DNA of 64,000 nt from Bizionia sp. M204 (lineage in GTDB: Bacteria; Bacteroidota; Bacteroidia; Flavobacteriales; Flavobacteriaceae). The position numbers and the translations under genes were made by a program. The stretch covers positions 1,787,001 to 1,851,000 of the forward strand of contig NZ_CP046242.1 of assembly GCF_023205095.1 (NCBI RefSeq). Direction: 5' to 3'. The notes beneath the pieces are model-generated. The model did not search any database and was not told where the DNA came from. It worked only from the letters and a program-made list of their open reading frames with translations. Below are positions 9,316 through 18,694 of the stretch, piece by piece; position 1 is the first letter of the stretch; each line of letters starts with the position of its first letter.

Positions 9316-10302
9316 TTAGTTCGTAAACTGCTTAACAACATAAGGCACCATATAGTAACCATAAACTTTGCGTAAGGATTCGAGTGGCAAGATAACCAAT
9401 ATGGATAAATATAAGCGAATCACCAACGGAATCCGTATAGCCTGTAAATCATGATATAACTGCTGCTTTAAATCCTGACGGTTTTTTAACCCTTTAGTAA
9501 AAACCACTTGCCTCCCCATAGATTGGAACAACTGACTAAATAATAAGCTTTTAAATCGCAAAGGTGTGTCTTGCTCCAAATAAAAAGGCAGATGTTCTTT
9601 TACCAAGCGAGGCCAAACCATAAAGGCGCGTGGTGTTTTTCGTTTAGACTGCTCAATGGTAGAGTCTGCATGTTTATAATACAAATAGACATAGGTGTCT
9701 AAAAAAGCAACGCGTGAACTCATTCCCAATTTAATGTCCAAAGCAGTATCTTCATTATTCCGTATAGCTTCGTTATATAATCCTATTTTATCAAAAACTC
9801 TTTTTCGATACAAAAAGGCGGGTGGTCCAACCACAGTTTTTAAGCTAGAAAACCAATGCAAACCCCAATATGGAGGTTCTTTTCTTATAACCTTATGGGT
9901 TTCGTCATCAGGCTTACGGGTTTCTGAAATACCTTTGTAGGACTTGACCATTTTTCCAAAAACGGCATCGGTTTTTGGATAGGCTTCTAAAACAGCAATC
10001 AGTTTTTGTAATGCACCTGGATAGATTTCATCGTCCACATCAAATATATAAATATAATCCCCTTGTGCATGTTTTATGCCTGTATTTCGAGCAGCAGCAG
10101 CACCTTGCTTACTTTCAGCTAGAAGAGAAACTCGAGAGTCCAATTGCACCATTTTTCTTATGTATTCAACAGACGGATCCTGGGAGTTATTATCCACATA
10201 AATAAGTTCAAAATCTTGTATTTGCTGACTCAAGATAGAATGGTAGGATTTTTCTATAAAATCAGCACCATTATAAACAGGTATAACAACGGATAGCTTC
10301 AT
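9316..10302 (-). CDS. GT2-family glycosyltransferase
   Basis: A 328-residue GT-A inverting glycosyltransferase. SVVIPVYNGADFIEKS opens the nucleotide-binding domain at residue 3, YVDNNSQD follows, and the metal-binding acidic motif is DVDDE at residues 88-92. The C-terminal third contains a hydrophobic stretch (LYLSILVILPLES) that may associate with the membrane. The ATG overlaps the stop of the asparagine-synthase-like gene upstream by 4 bp (ATGA), showing operon coupling. Confidence 0.9.
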   Translation of the reverse strand: MKLSVVIPVYNGADFIEKSYHSILSQQIQDFELIYVDNNSQDPSVEYIRKMVQLDSRVSLLAESKQGAAAARNTGIKHAQGDYIYIFDVDDEIYPGALQKLIAVLEAYPKTDAVFGKMVKSYKGISETRKPDDETHKVIRKEPPYWGLHWFSSLKTVVGPPAFLYRKRVFDKIGLYNEAIRNNEDTALDIKLGMSSRVAFLDTYVYLYYKHADSTIEQSKRKTPRAFMVWPRLVKEHLPFYLEQDTPLRFKSLLFSQLFQSMGRQVVFTKGLKNRQDLKQQLYHDLQAIRIPLVIRLYLSILVILPLESLRKVYGYYMVPYVVKQFTN

Positions 10303-11687
10303 AGAGATGTCTGATTTTGTTTATGCCATAAAGACAAGGTCAGCAACATACTTACCGGATGCGCATAATGAACCGGATCCGTTGTTAAAAAATGCTGATA
10401 GGTGTCTTGAACTAGAGATTCGGGAATAAAGCTATGAAAATCTGGATTAAAAATTCGGCTTTGTAAAGCCTGGTCATTTTCAGCCCCCACAAACTGCAAT
10501 TCCCAATTTCGCTGTACATAGGGTTTCCCTATAAAGGCTTGTCCTTCACGCTGCAATTTATTCCAAACCCGGTACGGCAAATTATAAGGGGCTTTATTAT
10601 ATAAATAGGTGTTTAAGCTAAAAGGTTTATGGTCTTGCCAGGTTATACGAGCAAGCTCTCTATCTTGTTGTAAATGGGCTATTTGCAAGCGTCTATCAGC
10701 CAAATAGGCTTCGGGAACTGTACAAATATAGTCACACATCCGGTTATCATAATAGGGCAAGGTAATGGGATGTGCGGCCGCAAATACGCTTAAATTAGTC
10801 GTCGTCCAACGGTGCGCCCACTGACTCGTTTTAAAAGCGCGAACTTTGGCACTCACGTTATCTATGGCAATAGCAGATAAATCGGTTTCTATCCGGCCCA
10901 TGAGGTAGGAAGTAAAGTCGCCTGCCAAGCCCCAATATTGCCATAACTGCTGGGCAAGCTCCAAGCCTTTAGGCTTTACCATTTTCTTAAAAAGTAAAGG
11001 TATAATATCAGCTTCGGTCGTTTGTTCCGGAGCGCCACGGTCAAACAACACATCACCCCAATGCCCCAATGAAAAAACACCGTCCATAGCTTTTAATTGT
11101 GGTAAAACGGCCATTTGCCTTGGATGAGTAAACTCGGAGTAACAACCATTTATTTGAGCCAAGTCATCAATGCAATCCCATAAATACCCAGGTTGAATAA
11201 TATAGGGGCTAAAGCGAAACCCACAAACCTGCGCAATGTCTTTACTAATCTCATGCTCTGCAAAACCGCCTTGAAAACTATAACTATACCCATGCACAGG
11301 GTTAGGCAAATCTTTTAGAATCAGTGCTTGACTCCTACTATCTAAACCACCAGACAGCGGCAAAATAACGGGATTATCACCCACCTGCTCTTTAGTTATG
11401 GTAGTAAGTAATTCAATGTATTCATCCAAAGTATCTTCAAAGGTTATGGCGCGTGGCGTGTAATGCCAACGAAACCAGGGTTTACTGTTGACTAAAAAAC
11501 CTTCATCGTCTATAATATGATTATGGCCTGGAAGCAAACAGACTTCGTCCTTCCAATAGGTATCACCTCCCATAAAAAACCCTGTAGCCATAAAAACACA
11601 AATGGCCTCCAAATCGAGTTCGTGCGGCTGCTTGGCAATTTTAGCAAACTGTTGTTTACTAGGGAGTATGGGTGTTTTTATAGTCAT
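10299..11687 (-). CDS. Asparagine synthase-like protein lacking glutaminase domain
   Basis: A 462-residue protein with the PP-loop SGGLDS at 112-117, characteristic of the ATP-pyrophosphatase domain of asparagine synthases. The N-terminus starts MTIKTP and has no Cys at position 2, so the Ntn glutaminase domain is absent or reduced to about 100 residues with a trace of its end (CLLPGHNHI). Such proteins in polysaccharide loci are thought to amidate or otherwise modify sugars or peptides. It cannot hydrolyse glutamine by the usual mechanism, so it would need free ammonia, a partner, or have another role. The complete homologue at 11925-13757 is one candidate partner. No in-frame glutaminase remnant was noticed upstream. 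Confidence 0.85.
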   Translation of the reverse strand: MTIKTPILPSKQQFAKIAKQPHELDLEAICVFMATGFFMGGDTYWKDEVCLLPGHNHIIDDEGFLVNSKPWFRWHYTPRAITFEDTLDEYIELLTTITKEQVGDNPVILPLSGGLDSRSQALILKDLPNPVHGYSYSFQGGFAEHEISKDIAQVCGFRFSPYIIQPGYLWDCIDDLAQINGCYSEFTHPRQMAVLPQLKAMDGVFSLGHWGDVLFDRGAPEQTTEADIIPLLFKKMVKPKGLELAQQLWQYWGLAGDFTSYLMGRIETDLSAIAIDNVSAKVRAFKTSQWAHRWTTTNLSVFAAAHPITLPYYDNRMCDYICTVPEAYLADRRLQIAHLQQDRELARITWQDHKPFSLNTYLYNKAPYNLPYRVWNKLQREGQAFIGKPYVQRNWELQFVGAENDQALQSRIFNPDFHSFIPESLVQDTYQHFLTTDPVHYAHPVSMLLTLSLWHKQNQTSL

Positions 11688-11726
11688 GCGTTGAATATAG
11701 GACGAATATAATAAAAAAGACGTTTG

Positions 11727-11756
11727 GCATTCAGAGCAAAGCGAAGAATCTCAAAA
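11727..11756 (+). repeat. Solitary half-copy of repeat family B
   Basis: GCATTCAGAGCAAAGCGAAGAATCTC matches the left half of the repeat arrayed at 31.6-33.4 kb (CATTCAGAGCGCGCGCAGC...). It lies in the 237-bp gap between the two asparagine-synthase genes, next to a heptad tract. Confidence 0.75.
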
Positions 11757-11821
11757 ATAGAGAAACTTTAGTCCCACCTTTCCTTGCATACCAAGCATAT
11801 CATTCGTTATCATCCACTGGT

Positions 11822-11932
11822 CAATTGTCACTTGTCATTATTCATAATTAAGTTTCCACTTGTCACTTTCCACTTGTCACTTTCCACTTTTCACTTTTCA
11901 CTTTTCACTTTCCACTTTCCACTTTTAACTTC
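11822..11932. repeat. Heptad (7-bp period) repeat tract
   Basis: Words of the type CACTTTT, CACTTGT and CACTTTC run with 7-bp period on the plus strand, less regular at the left (an AT-rich break near 11840-11850). The tract runs into the 3' end of asnB: the TAA stop at 11925-11927 is a variant word (AGTTAAA in place of AGTGAAA) of the repeat. It has the same orientation and position relative to the stop codon as the tract at 2830-2996. Confidence 0.9.
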
Positions 11933-13757
11933 CCTCTATAATCCCATGAGCCATCCACCATTTCTGCCAAGCATAAATATGCCAAACCCCCCAGGCATTA
12001 TCATGTTTACCATCAAAAAAATCCTGAACATAAGCTTGTAAAATCGATACCTCTATAACCTCTTTACCATAAAAAGGCGTATCAAAAACAGCATGCATAA
12101 CATCTGCTTGTAACGCCGTATGCAACCAGGCTTTTAAAGGCACGGTAAAACCCATTTTCTTTTGGTTTATTAAGGACTCTGGCACCTCCTCGGCTAGTAA
12201 CGTTTTCAAATCCTTCTTCAAATCGTGTTTCGTCTTTAAATCACCTTTTTGCTGCCAAGCCCACGCAATACTTGTTTTATCCAAAAACGGCACACGTACT
12301 TCCAAACTATGCGCCATACTGGCCCGATCAACTTTTATCAAAACACGTTGCATATGGGCATAAAATTCATTCCATCGCAGTTGATGTAAAAGACTGGGTG
12401 CGCTAGAATTTGTAAAAGTATACAAGTCAGTCATGGTTTTCGAAAATGACCTATTCGGGAAAGCACCATCTAAAGTGGCAGCTGGCAACTTTAAATGCTT
12501 ATTAGTAACAAAGGTATCAAAGCTCTTAAAATAAGGCGCCCAAGTTTTAGTTAACCCAAGGGTATTAGTGATTTGAGCTAACGGCTTCCTAATGGCATAA
12601 GGCAATTTAAACCACCATCGTTTTTGTAAAACATCCAACATCCTAGGATACCCAAAAAACAGTTCATCACCACCATCACCAGATAACATAACGGTATGTT
12701 TCTTTTTGGCTTCTTTTGAAATAACATAAGTGGGAATGCTAGAATAATCTCCAAAAGGTTCTGAAAAGGCTTTAAAATGTGCATCTATTTCTAACAATAA
12801 ATCCAATTCTTTAACAGAAACAATATGCTGTGTAATATCCAAATGGGCCGCATAGCCCTTGGCTATCTCACTTTCGTTAAGCGCCGGGTTATCAACAGCC
12901 AAAGTAAAAGCTTCAATATCAGAAATGTGCTTTTTGGCATACGCACTAATCAACGGACTATCAATACCACCACTTAAAAAAGTAGCAATGGGCACATCAC
13001 TAACTAACTGTTTAGAAACAGCTGTTTGTAAGATAGGGGTCAAACCGGTGTCCTTCAAATTAGGACCCTGTCTTTTTTTAAAAGTAACAAGCCTTTTATG
13101 TATAACCTCTCCAGCCCTATTCACTTGTATTAAATCACCAGGATTTACCTGAAAAATACCGCTATAAATAGTGTTAGGGGCTTGCATATAACCAAAACCA
13201 AAATAGTCTTTTACAATCTCTGGCTTTAATTCCAAAGAATCACAAAACCAAGCGTGTTTAAAAACCTGATCAAATTGCGATGCCATAACAACACCTTCAT
13301 TTGCCACCCCATAAAACAAAGGCTTAATACCTGCAAAATCACGGGTCAGATACAAACAGTCTGTTTCCGTATCAATAATGGCAATGGCAAACATCCCATT
13401 CAGTAACGGTATAGTAGCTGCTACGCCTAATACATCTAATAAATGAATCAAGACCTCTGTGTCCGAAGTAGAATGTAAATCAGTTAGTGCATAGGTTGCA
13501 GCAAGATCTTGATAGTTATAAAGCTCACCATTAAACACCACCTGATAACGCCCACTCGGACTTTCCTTCGGCTGATTCCCCTGTGCCGAAACATCTAAAA
13601 TAGCCAACCGATTAAATCCCAACTGGAACCCAGAACCTCTTGTGGTACACGAAGCGTCAGGCCCACGATGTTGGGATAAGGCCAAAAGGGCTTCAAAGGA
13701 TGCCAACTCCGTTAAGGAGTTATGTTGAAAGGTAAATTCGCCTAGAAATCCGCACAT
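11925..13757 (-). CDS. asnB: Asparagine synthase (glutamine-hydrolysing)
   Basis: A 610-residue two-domain enzyme. Cys2 in MCGFLGEF is the N-terminal glutaminase nucleophile, and RGPDAS and FNGELYNY follow as in class II amidotransferases. The synthetase domain has the PP-loop SGGIDS near residues 259-264, SGDGGDELFFGY, and KVDRASMAHSLEVRVPFLD. Length is normal for the AsnB/WbpS group (about 600-630). Its position inside a polysaccharide locus suggests amidation of a uronic acid or an amino-acid substituent rather than free asparagine synthesis, but the sequence cannot distinguish these. The stop codon is formed by the heptad repeat. It follows the GT4 gene upstream by 6 bp. Confidence 0.92.
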   Translation of the reverse strand: MCGFLGEFTFQHNSLTELASFEALLALSQHRGPDASCTTRGSGFQLGFNRLAILDVSAQGNQPKESPSGRYQVVFNGELYNYQDLAATYALTDLHSTSDTEVLIHLLDVLGVAATIPLLNGMFAIAIIDTETDCLYLTRDFAGIKPLFYGVANEGVVMASQFDQVFKHAWFCDSLELKPEIVKDYFGFGYMQAPNTIYSGIFQVNPGDLIQVNRAGEVIHKRLVTFKKRQGPNLKDTGLTPILQTAVSKQLVSDVPIATFLSGGIDSPLISAYAKKHISDIEAFTLAVDNPALNESEIAKGYAAHLDITQHIVSVKELDLLLEIDAHFKAFSEPFGDYSSIPTYVISKEAKKKHTVMLSGDGGDELFFGYPRMLDVLQKRWWFKLPYAIRKPLAQITNTLGLTKTWAPYFKSFDTFVTNKHLKLPAATLDGAFPNRSFSKTMTDLYTFTNSSAPSLLHQLRWNEFYAHMQRVLIKVDRASMAHSLEVRVPFLDKTSIAWAWQQKGDLKTKHDLKKDLKTLLAEEVPESLINQKKMGFTVPLKAWLHTALQADVMHAVFDTPFYGKEVIEVSILQAYVQDFFDGKHDNAWGVWHIYAWQKWWMAHGIIEGS

Positions 13758-13763
13758 AGCAAT

Positions 13764-14876
13764 TTAAGGTATTAAGGATTTGTAAAGTCTTCGCAAGGCT
13801 TCTACTTCGGTTTCCACAGAAAAATGTTGCTGACTAAATGCAATGGCTTCTTGACTAAATTGCTTATATAAATCAGGGTTCTGCCATAACTGCAAAAGAT
13901 GTGTAGCCGCGGCTTCAGAGTCATGAGGCGCTACACAAAATCCAGTTTGGTTATCCACAACCACTTCAGGTAAGCCATCACTATTGGAAACAATAGCTGG
14001 TATTCCTTGGGATTGAGCCTCTATAACTGACATGCCTAAAGATTCTGAATAACTCAACTGTAAATAGAAATCATATCGTTTTAACTGTGCTTTTATTTCG
14101 CTGTTGTCTAACCTGCCATGGTAGGTAACACAATCATGTAAGTCATACTTATCTATGAGGTAATAAACTTGTCCAGAATCAGCACCATCACCGTATAAAT
14201 CATATTGAACAGGAATCCCGCGCGCTTTTATAAGTTTAATGGTTCGTAAATTACCAGCTATATTTTTTTCCCAACACATTCTAAAAGCAGAAACAACACG
14301 CATAACATTTGGGTCTGCCTGCTTAATGGAAGCGTCAAAGGCTTGACCAAAAGAAATGGGTATCACATGAATACGTTCTAAAGAAACACCCCATTTTTCG
14401 TGTAAATAGTTTTTTTGATGCATACTCATAACCACAAAAGCAGCTACAACATGCCCATAATTTTTATAAAAATCTTGCCATTTCACAGAATGCCATGGTT
14501 TAACATAAGTGTCGCCACCACGAAGTGTTATAACGACTCGAGGTCTTTGATCACGTGGCAAGTCTAGTAAATTTGTAACTTTAGAAAATAAATAGGATTG
14601 TTGCACATGTATAATGGCAGCCTGCTGTTCCAAACATAAAATTTCTAAATAATTCAATCTAGAATTATGTGTCAAGGCGTACCATTTTTCTTTTAACCAA
14701 CGTTTTTTATAGCGGGGAACAAAAAAGTCTACCGTGTCATGCGTATTAAAAGCAACGACAGCTACGTGCAATTTAGTATCTGCCTTTAATGATTGAATAA
14801 CCGGAGAAATATAGGGTTGATATACCTCTCCGTAGGTTTCAAAAAGCTGGATTAATTTAATTGGATTATGAATCAT
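13764..14876 (-). CDS. GT4-family glycosyltransferase
   Basis: A 370-residue GT-B enzyme. The N-terminal domain contains LRGGDTYVKPW. The donor domain starts near residue 195 (RVVSAFRMCWEKN), has YDLYGDGADSGQVY, and carries EX7E in ESLGMSVIEAQSQG near residue 280. It begins 9 bp after the GT2 gene and ends 6 bp before asnB, so it is part of the same transcript. Expected to extend the polysaccharide repeat in the cytoplasm; donor and linkage unknown. Confidence 0.9.
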   Translation of the reverse strand: MIHNPIKLIQLFETYGEVYQPYISPVIQSLKADTKLHVAVVAFNTHDTVDFFVPRYKKRWLKEKWYALTHNSRLNYLEILCLEQQAAIIHVQQSYLFSKVTNLLDLPRDQRPRVVITLRGGDTYVKPWHSVKWQDFYKNYGHVVAAFVVMSMHQKNYLHEKWGVSLERIHVIPISFGQAFDASIKQADPNVMRVVSAFRMCWEKNIAGNLRTIKLIKARGIPVQYDLYGDGADSGQVYYLIDKYDLHDCVTYHGRLDNSEIKAQLKRYDFYLQLSYSESLGMSVIEAQSQGIPAIVSNSDGLPEVVVDNQTGFCVAPHDSEAAATHLLQLWQNPDLYKQFSQEAIAFSQQHFSVETEVEALRRLYKSLIP

Positions 14877-14885
14877 CGTTTTTAA

Positions 14886-15914
14886 TTATGAACCTTTGTT
14901 TTCGAAGTTGATTACAGATTTAATCAATAGTTTAAACATGGACATCAAGGGTAATTTAAAATTACATTTCCGTCCTAAAGTCAAATAGTCAACAAAAATA
15001 GGTAATGAAAATAGCTTTCTTTTTAAGAAATAATCTTTGAGTACAACACTCTGTAAATCAATAAAATATTTCTGTAAACCTTCATTTTTAAAAAAGCCTT
15101 TATTTGATTCAATTAATTTTAATTTTAGAAGCAGATAGTTATTTATCTCTTCTAAAGTTAAAATATCATTCCGCAAAAGTATTTTTTTTAATAGTTGCTC
15201 TTCATTTAAACTAAAGCAATAATCTAGATATTTTAACAAGTTTAATCTAATACTTGCCGTATTCTCACGTTTTATTTGGGTTCTATTTTGAGACACTTGC
15301 CCATCATGCACCCGGTAGGACAATAAAACCCCTGGTAAATTTGCGAGCTTTCCATACTTCAAGAGCCGAACCCATAAATCGTAATCTTCTGCTGGCTCTC
15401 GATCCGAATTATATGCAACCTTGAACTTCTCAAAAACAGCTTTACGCAACATAACAGTTGGATGTCCAAAACATGTTTTCTGTAATAATTGCACTTTTAT
15501 ATCGCCATGATTAATAGGCACTTTCTTAATAATACCACTACCAATTATGCTATAGGTCGTTCCGCAAGCAACTACTTCAGGGTAGGCGTCCATAAATGTT
15601 ACCTGTTTAGCAAAGCGTTCAGGCAAACTAATATCATCACCATCCATTCTGGCTATATACGCACCTTTGGCCATAGCTAAACCATAATTTAAACTATTAG
15701 TATAACCTGTGTTTTTAGGTTTTCTGATGAATTTGATTCTAGAGTCACTATAACCTTTTACAATAGAAACCGTTTTATCAGTTGAAGCGTCATCAATAAT
15801 TAAAAACTCAAAATCAGTAAACGTTTGCCCTAAAATACTATCTATAGCTTCTCCAACATACTGGTCGCAGTTATAAATTGGCATTAAAACCGTTACTTTG
15901 GGGTTTGTATTCAT
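14886..15914 (-). CDS. GT2-family glycosyltransferase
   Basis: A 342-residue GT-A enzyme with VTVLMPIYNCDQYVGEAIDSIL at the N-terminus, IIDDASTDKT, and ARMDGDD near residue 90 as the metal-binding motif. PAEDYDLWVRLLKYG near residue 180 is the usual acceptor-side ED motif. The C-terminal 120 residues are Lys/Leu-rich with no clear domain. It is separated by only 3 bp from the FkbM methyltransferase gene upstream. Confidence 0.9.
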   Translation of the reverse strand: MNTNPKVTVLMPIYNCDQYVGEAIDSILGQTFTDFEFLIIDDASTDKTVSIVKGYSDSRIKFIRKPKNTGYTNSLNYGLAMAKGAYIARMDGDDISLPERFAKQVTFMDAYPEVVACGTTYSIIGSGIIKKVPINHGDIKVQLLQKTCFGHPTVMLRKAVFEKFKVAYNSDREPAEDYDLWVRLLKYGKLANLPGVLLSYRVHDGQVSQNRTQIKRENTASIRLNLLKYLDYCFSLNEEQLLKKILLRNDILTLEEINNYLLLKLKLIESNKGFFKNEGLQKYFIDLQSVVLKDYFLKRKLFSLPIFVDYLTLGRKCNFKLPLMSMFKLLIKSVINFENKGS

Positions 15915-15917
15915 CTT

Positions 15918-16703
15918 TTAAAGCTTAAAATCCTCATTAAAAAACACCCAATTCTCGCCTTTTTTGAATTGGGAAAAATTATACTGATCCATAACACCAA
16001 AAACGCGCTCTTGACATCCTGGATAAAACCGATCATGCAACTCAATAATCAAGCAACGCGTTTTAGGCAACCAACTATCATAATTTTTTTCAAAAAGAGC
16101 CATTTCTGCTCCTTCAATATCAATTTTTAAAATATCAATAATAGAAATTTCATACCTATCAATGATCGCTTGAATACTTACCGTTTGCACGGAAGACACT
16201 ATGGATTTAGCATTAAGAATTTCTGTTGCTTGCTTTGTAACAAACCCCCATTTTCCAATCCCTTCATCAACAATTTCTAATAATTCATTGGTAGTATGAT
16301 GTAAAGCATTTGGTAATAACACCACTTGTTTATAAGCCTTGGTATTCTTTTTTAAAACTCTAATATTTGAAGCTTCAGGCTCAATCGAGTAAATTTTAGT
16401 TTTCGGAAAACGATGAATGAAATACACTGCGGCTAAACCTACATTTGCTCCGGCATCAATAATAGTTTTTGGTTTAAATGGATAGTCAAGAGCGTATTCT
16501 TTGGCATCAAATATTTGTTTAAATGTTGCAAAATCTGAAGTGTGCCTTCTTAAATAAATAGGCTGTTTGTATTTCGGTATATATATGGTAATTCTAGTGT
16601 CATCTTTAAATTTTAAATAAGGAATTCGCCCCAATTGAAGTTTAACAAACTGTTTAAAACCTTCATAACCGTATGTTTTAAAAATCCTTAACAACTGAAT
16701 CAT
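15918..16703 (-). CDS. FkbM-family methyltransferase
   Basis: A 261-residue class I SAM-dependent methyltransferase. Motif I is IIDAGANVGL at residues 81-90, followed by the acidic strand end IYSIEPEAS. ILKIDIEGAEMALFEK further on is the FkbM-family signature containing DIEGAE. FkbM proteins usually O-methylate sugar hydroxyls. It is one of two in this locus (the other at 23987-24808); the two differ outside the motifs and do not look like a recent duplication. An 80-bp gap with no recognisable signal separates it from the GT2 gene upstream. Confidence 0.9.
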   Translation of the reverse strand: MIQLLRIFKTYGYEGFKQFVKLQLGRIPYLKFKDDTRITIYIPKYKQPIYLRRHTSDFATFKQIFDAKEYALDYPFKPKTIIDAGANVGLAAVYFIHRFPKTKIYSIEPEASNIRVLKKNTKAYKQVVLLPNALHHTTNELLEIVDEGIGKWGFVTKQATEILNAKSIVSSVQTVSIQAIIDRYEISIIDILKIDIEGAEMALFEKNYDSWLPKTRCLIIELHDRFYPGCQERVFGVMDQYNFSQFKKGENWVFFNEDFKL

Positions 16704-16783
16704 AGAGTATTATTTAACGTGATAAATAAACAACTTAATATACGTTTAAAAAAATGTTTTTAGTAGTTAAAAGTATCTTGCTT

Positions 16784-17692
16784 TTATCGTATCTGCATTA
16801 ATAAATAGATAAAACGAACTCCATCTTTCCAATCATTTTTAAAAACCTGAATGATTAACCCCAGTTTATTTCTAACCCCAGGACAATGATTCCGAAAAAT
16901 CTGCCTATACCGCTTGGCCTCAACTTTTGCAATTAATTGCCTATCAGATTTGGTAAAACGCCCGTCTCCCCATGCCAAAAGTGCTGTTGTTAATTTTCTG
17001 TATAGCACATATTGCTCAAAAGGAGCGTTAGTAACAATCAAGGAGGTATTTGAATTGTGTTTCCGGACACAGGCCAACACATCAGGCAAGGCATAAAAGG
17101 GATAGTAATAAGCCACACGTCGCCAATATTCCCAGTCCTCGGAAAGCGTAAAATTGGTATTAAACAAACCCACTTTATCAATCACACTACGCCTTATAAC
17201 CGGCGCTATCATTGAAAGCCTATTTTTAAATAGCAAGTCTTCAAACACATAACCATGGTTCCCTGTTTGGGTAATAACACGTCCCGTACGAACACCATCA
17301 GCATTAACAAACTCAATATTACCAGTAACCAAGCCAACCTCCGGATGGGATTTAAAAATAGGTATTTGTTTTTCTAGTTTCTCGGGTAACCAAAAATCAT
17401 CATCATCACAAAAAGCTATATAGTCACCCTTACTTTTAGCAATACCAAAATTCCGAGCACCATTTACGCCTTTCGGATAATCTTTAGACCGTTTATAATA
17501 GCTAATCCGCGCGTCCTTTTTACAAATAGCATGCATGATGTCTGCCGTATTATCCCTGCTTCCATCATCAACAACTATACATTCCCAATGGGTATAGCTT
17601 TGTACCATAATACTATTCAGAGCGTCACCTATATAGCTTGCTCGATTAAAAGTGGGGATAATTATAGAAACGAGTTGTTGTTCTGCAACCAT
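16784..17692 (-). CDS. GT2-family glycosyltransferase
   Basis: A 302-residue GT-A enzyme: VSIIIPTFNRASYIGDALNS, ECIVVDDGSRD, and the acidic motif DDDD at 96-99; LSEDWEYWRR near residue 170 is the acceptor-side motif. It abuts the next GT2 gene with no spacing (stop at 17693, start at 17692). Both share the strings IIIPTFNRA, HWECIVVDDGS and NGARN, so they look like diverged tandem duplicates. The C-terminus is basic and short. Confidence 0.9.
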   Translation of the reverse strand: MVAEQQLVSIIIPTFNRASYIGDALNSIMVQSYTHWECIVVDDGSRDNTADIMHAICKKDARISYYKRSKDYPKGVNGARNFGIAKSKGDYIAFCDDDDFWLPEKLEKQIPIFKSHPEVGLVTGNIEFVNADGVRTGRVITQTGNHGYVFEDLLFKNRLSMIAPVIRRSVIDKVGLFNTNFTLSEDWEYWRRVAYYYPFYALPDVLACVRKHNSNTSLIVTNAPFEQYVLYRKLTTALLAWGDGRFTKSDRQLIAKVEAKRYRQIFRNHCPGVRNKLGLIIQVFKNDWKDGVRFIYLLMQIR

Positions 17693-18658
17693 TTATAGTG
17701 TATAAGTTTTAAAATACATTTCTATTCTGTAAAATGATCTTTTTGAAAACAGCAAGACGTTTGTTACCAGTTGCAATTGAAAAACCACCCACCAATTTAA
17801 AGGTTTAACGCTATTACTTATAGCTTTAACCACAATCTTTACGTTTTCCTCATCTCGGTGTTCCAATGCTCTAAACAGAAAGTGAATAAGGAGTCTGTAA
17901 AAGTAATGTATCAGCTCTAAATCATTTAGAAGTATACTGCGCTTAAGGTTTTCTATAGCAATAGTTATTTCCGACGTTTTATAAACTGGATTATAAACCT
18001 TATTTTTAGACGATTTTGTCGTGTCATGCTGCCTATATAAAAAAAGCTTTTCAGAAATCACTACAAACTCATCATTATAAACATCAAAAAATAATCTTCC
18101 AAAAAACTCACTCTCCTGACCTCTCAAAATTTCAGGGTTAAAAAGTGTTTTGCCTATTAAAAATGACCGTTTAAACAGAACACAATTCGTAGTAATTTGA
18201 TTGCGCCAAAGCACAAAACCTTTATATAAGGATAAACTATTATCCATTTGTAAAGAACCCAAAATCTCCATATCAACGCTTACAATGGTACCGGAGCATA
18301 CCACAAAATTTATGGTATCTTTAAAAGCTGTTAATTTCTGTTTTAAAAACTCTGGCAACATCACATCATCATCATCAAACCATTGAATGTAATCACCTTT
18401 CGAAATCTCAAACCCATAGTTCCGAGCCCCATTGCCACCAGGCAAATGGCTGTCTGGCCGTTTATGGTATTGAAAGCGGCTGTCCTTGGCCATATAAGCT
18501 TTAAGTAGCGCTTCGGTGCCATCCGTACTCCCATCATCAACCACGATACACTCCCAATGGCTATAAGTTTGAGCCAATACCGAATCCAAGGTCTCGCTTA
18601 GTAAATGGGCCCGATTAAAAGTGGGAATAATAATGGAAACTAGTGGTTGCACGGACAT
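17693..18658 (-). CDS. GT2-family glycosyltransferase
   Basis: A 321-residue GT-A enzyme: VSIIIPTFNRAHLLSETLDS, ECIVVDDGSTDGTEA, and DDDD at residues 95-98. It shares its N-terminal half with the adjacent GT2 gene but differs after about residue 110, consistent with duplication followed by a change of acceptor. The hydrophobic segment WWVVFQLQLVTNVLLF near the C-terminus may contact the membrane. A 36-bp gap separates it from the GT4 gene upstream. Confidence 0.9.
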   Translation of the reverse strand: MSVQPLVSIIIPTFNRAHLLSETLDSVLAQTYSHWECIVVDDGSTDGTEALLKAYMAKDSRFQYHKRPDSHLPGGNGARNYGFEISKGDYIQWFDDDDVMLPEFLKQKLTAFKDTINFVVCSGTIVSVDMEILGSLQMDNSLSLYKGFVLWRNQITTNCVLFKRSFLIGKTLFNPEILRGQESEFFGRLFFDVYNDEFVVISEKLFLYRQHDTTKSSKNKVYNPVYKTSEITIAIENLKRSILLNDLELIHYFYRLLIHFLFRALEHRDEENVKIVVKAISNSVKPLNWWVVFQLQLVTNVLLFSKRSFYRIEMYFKTYTL

Positions 18659-18694
18659 GAAAACGTTTTATGGTACTAATATACAAGTATCAAG

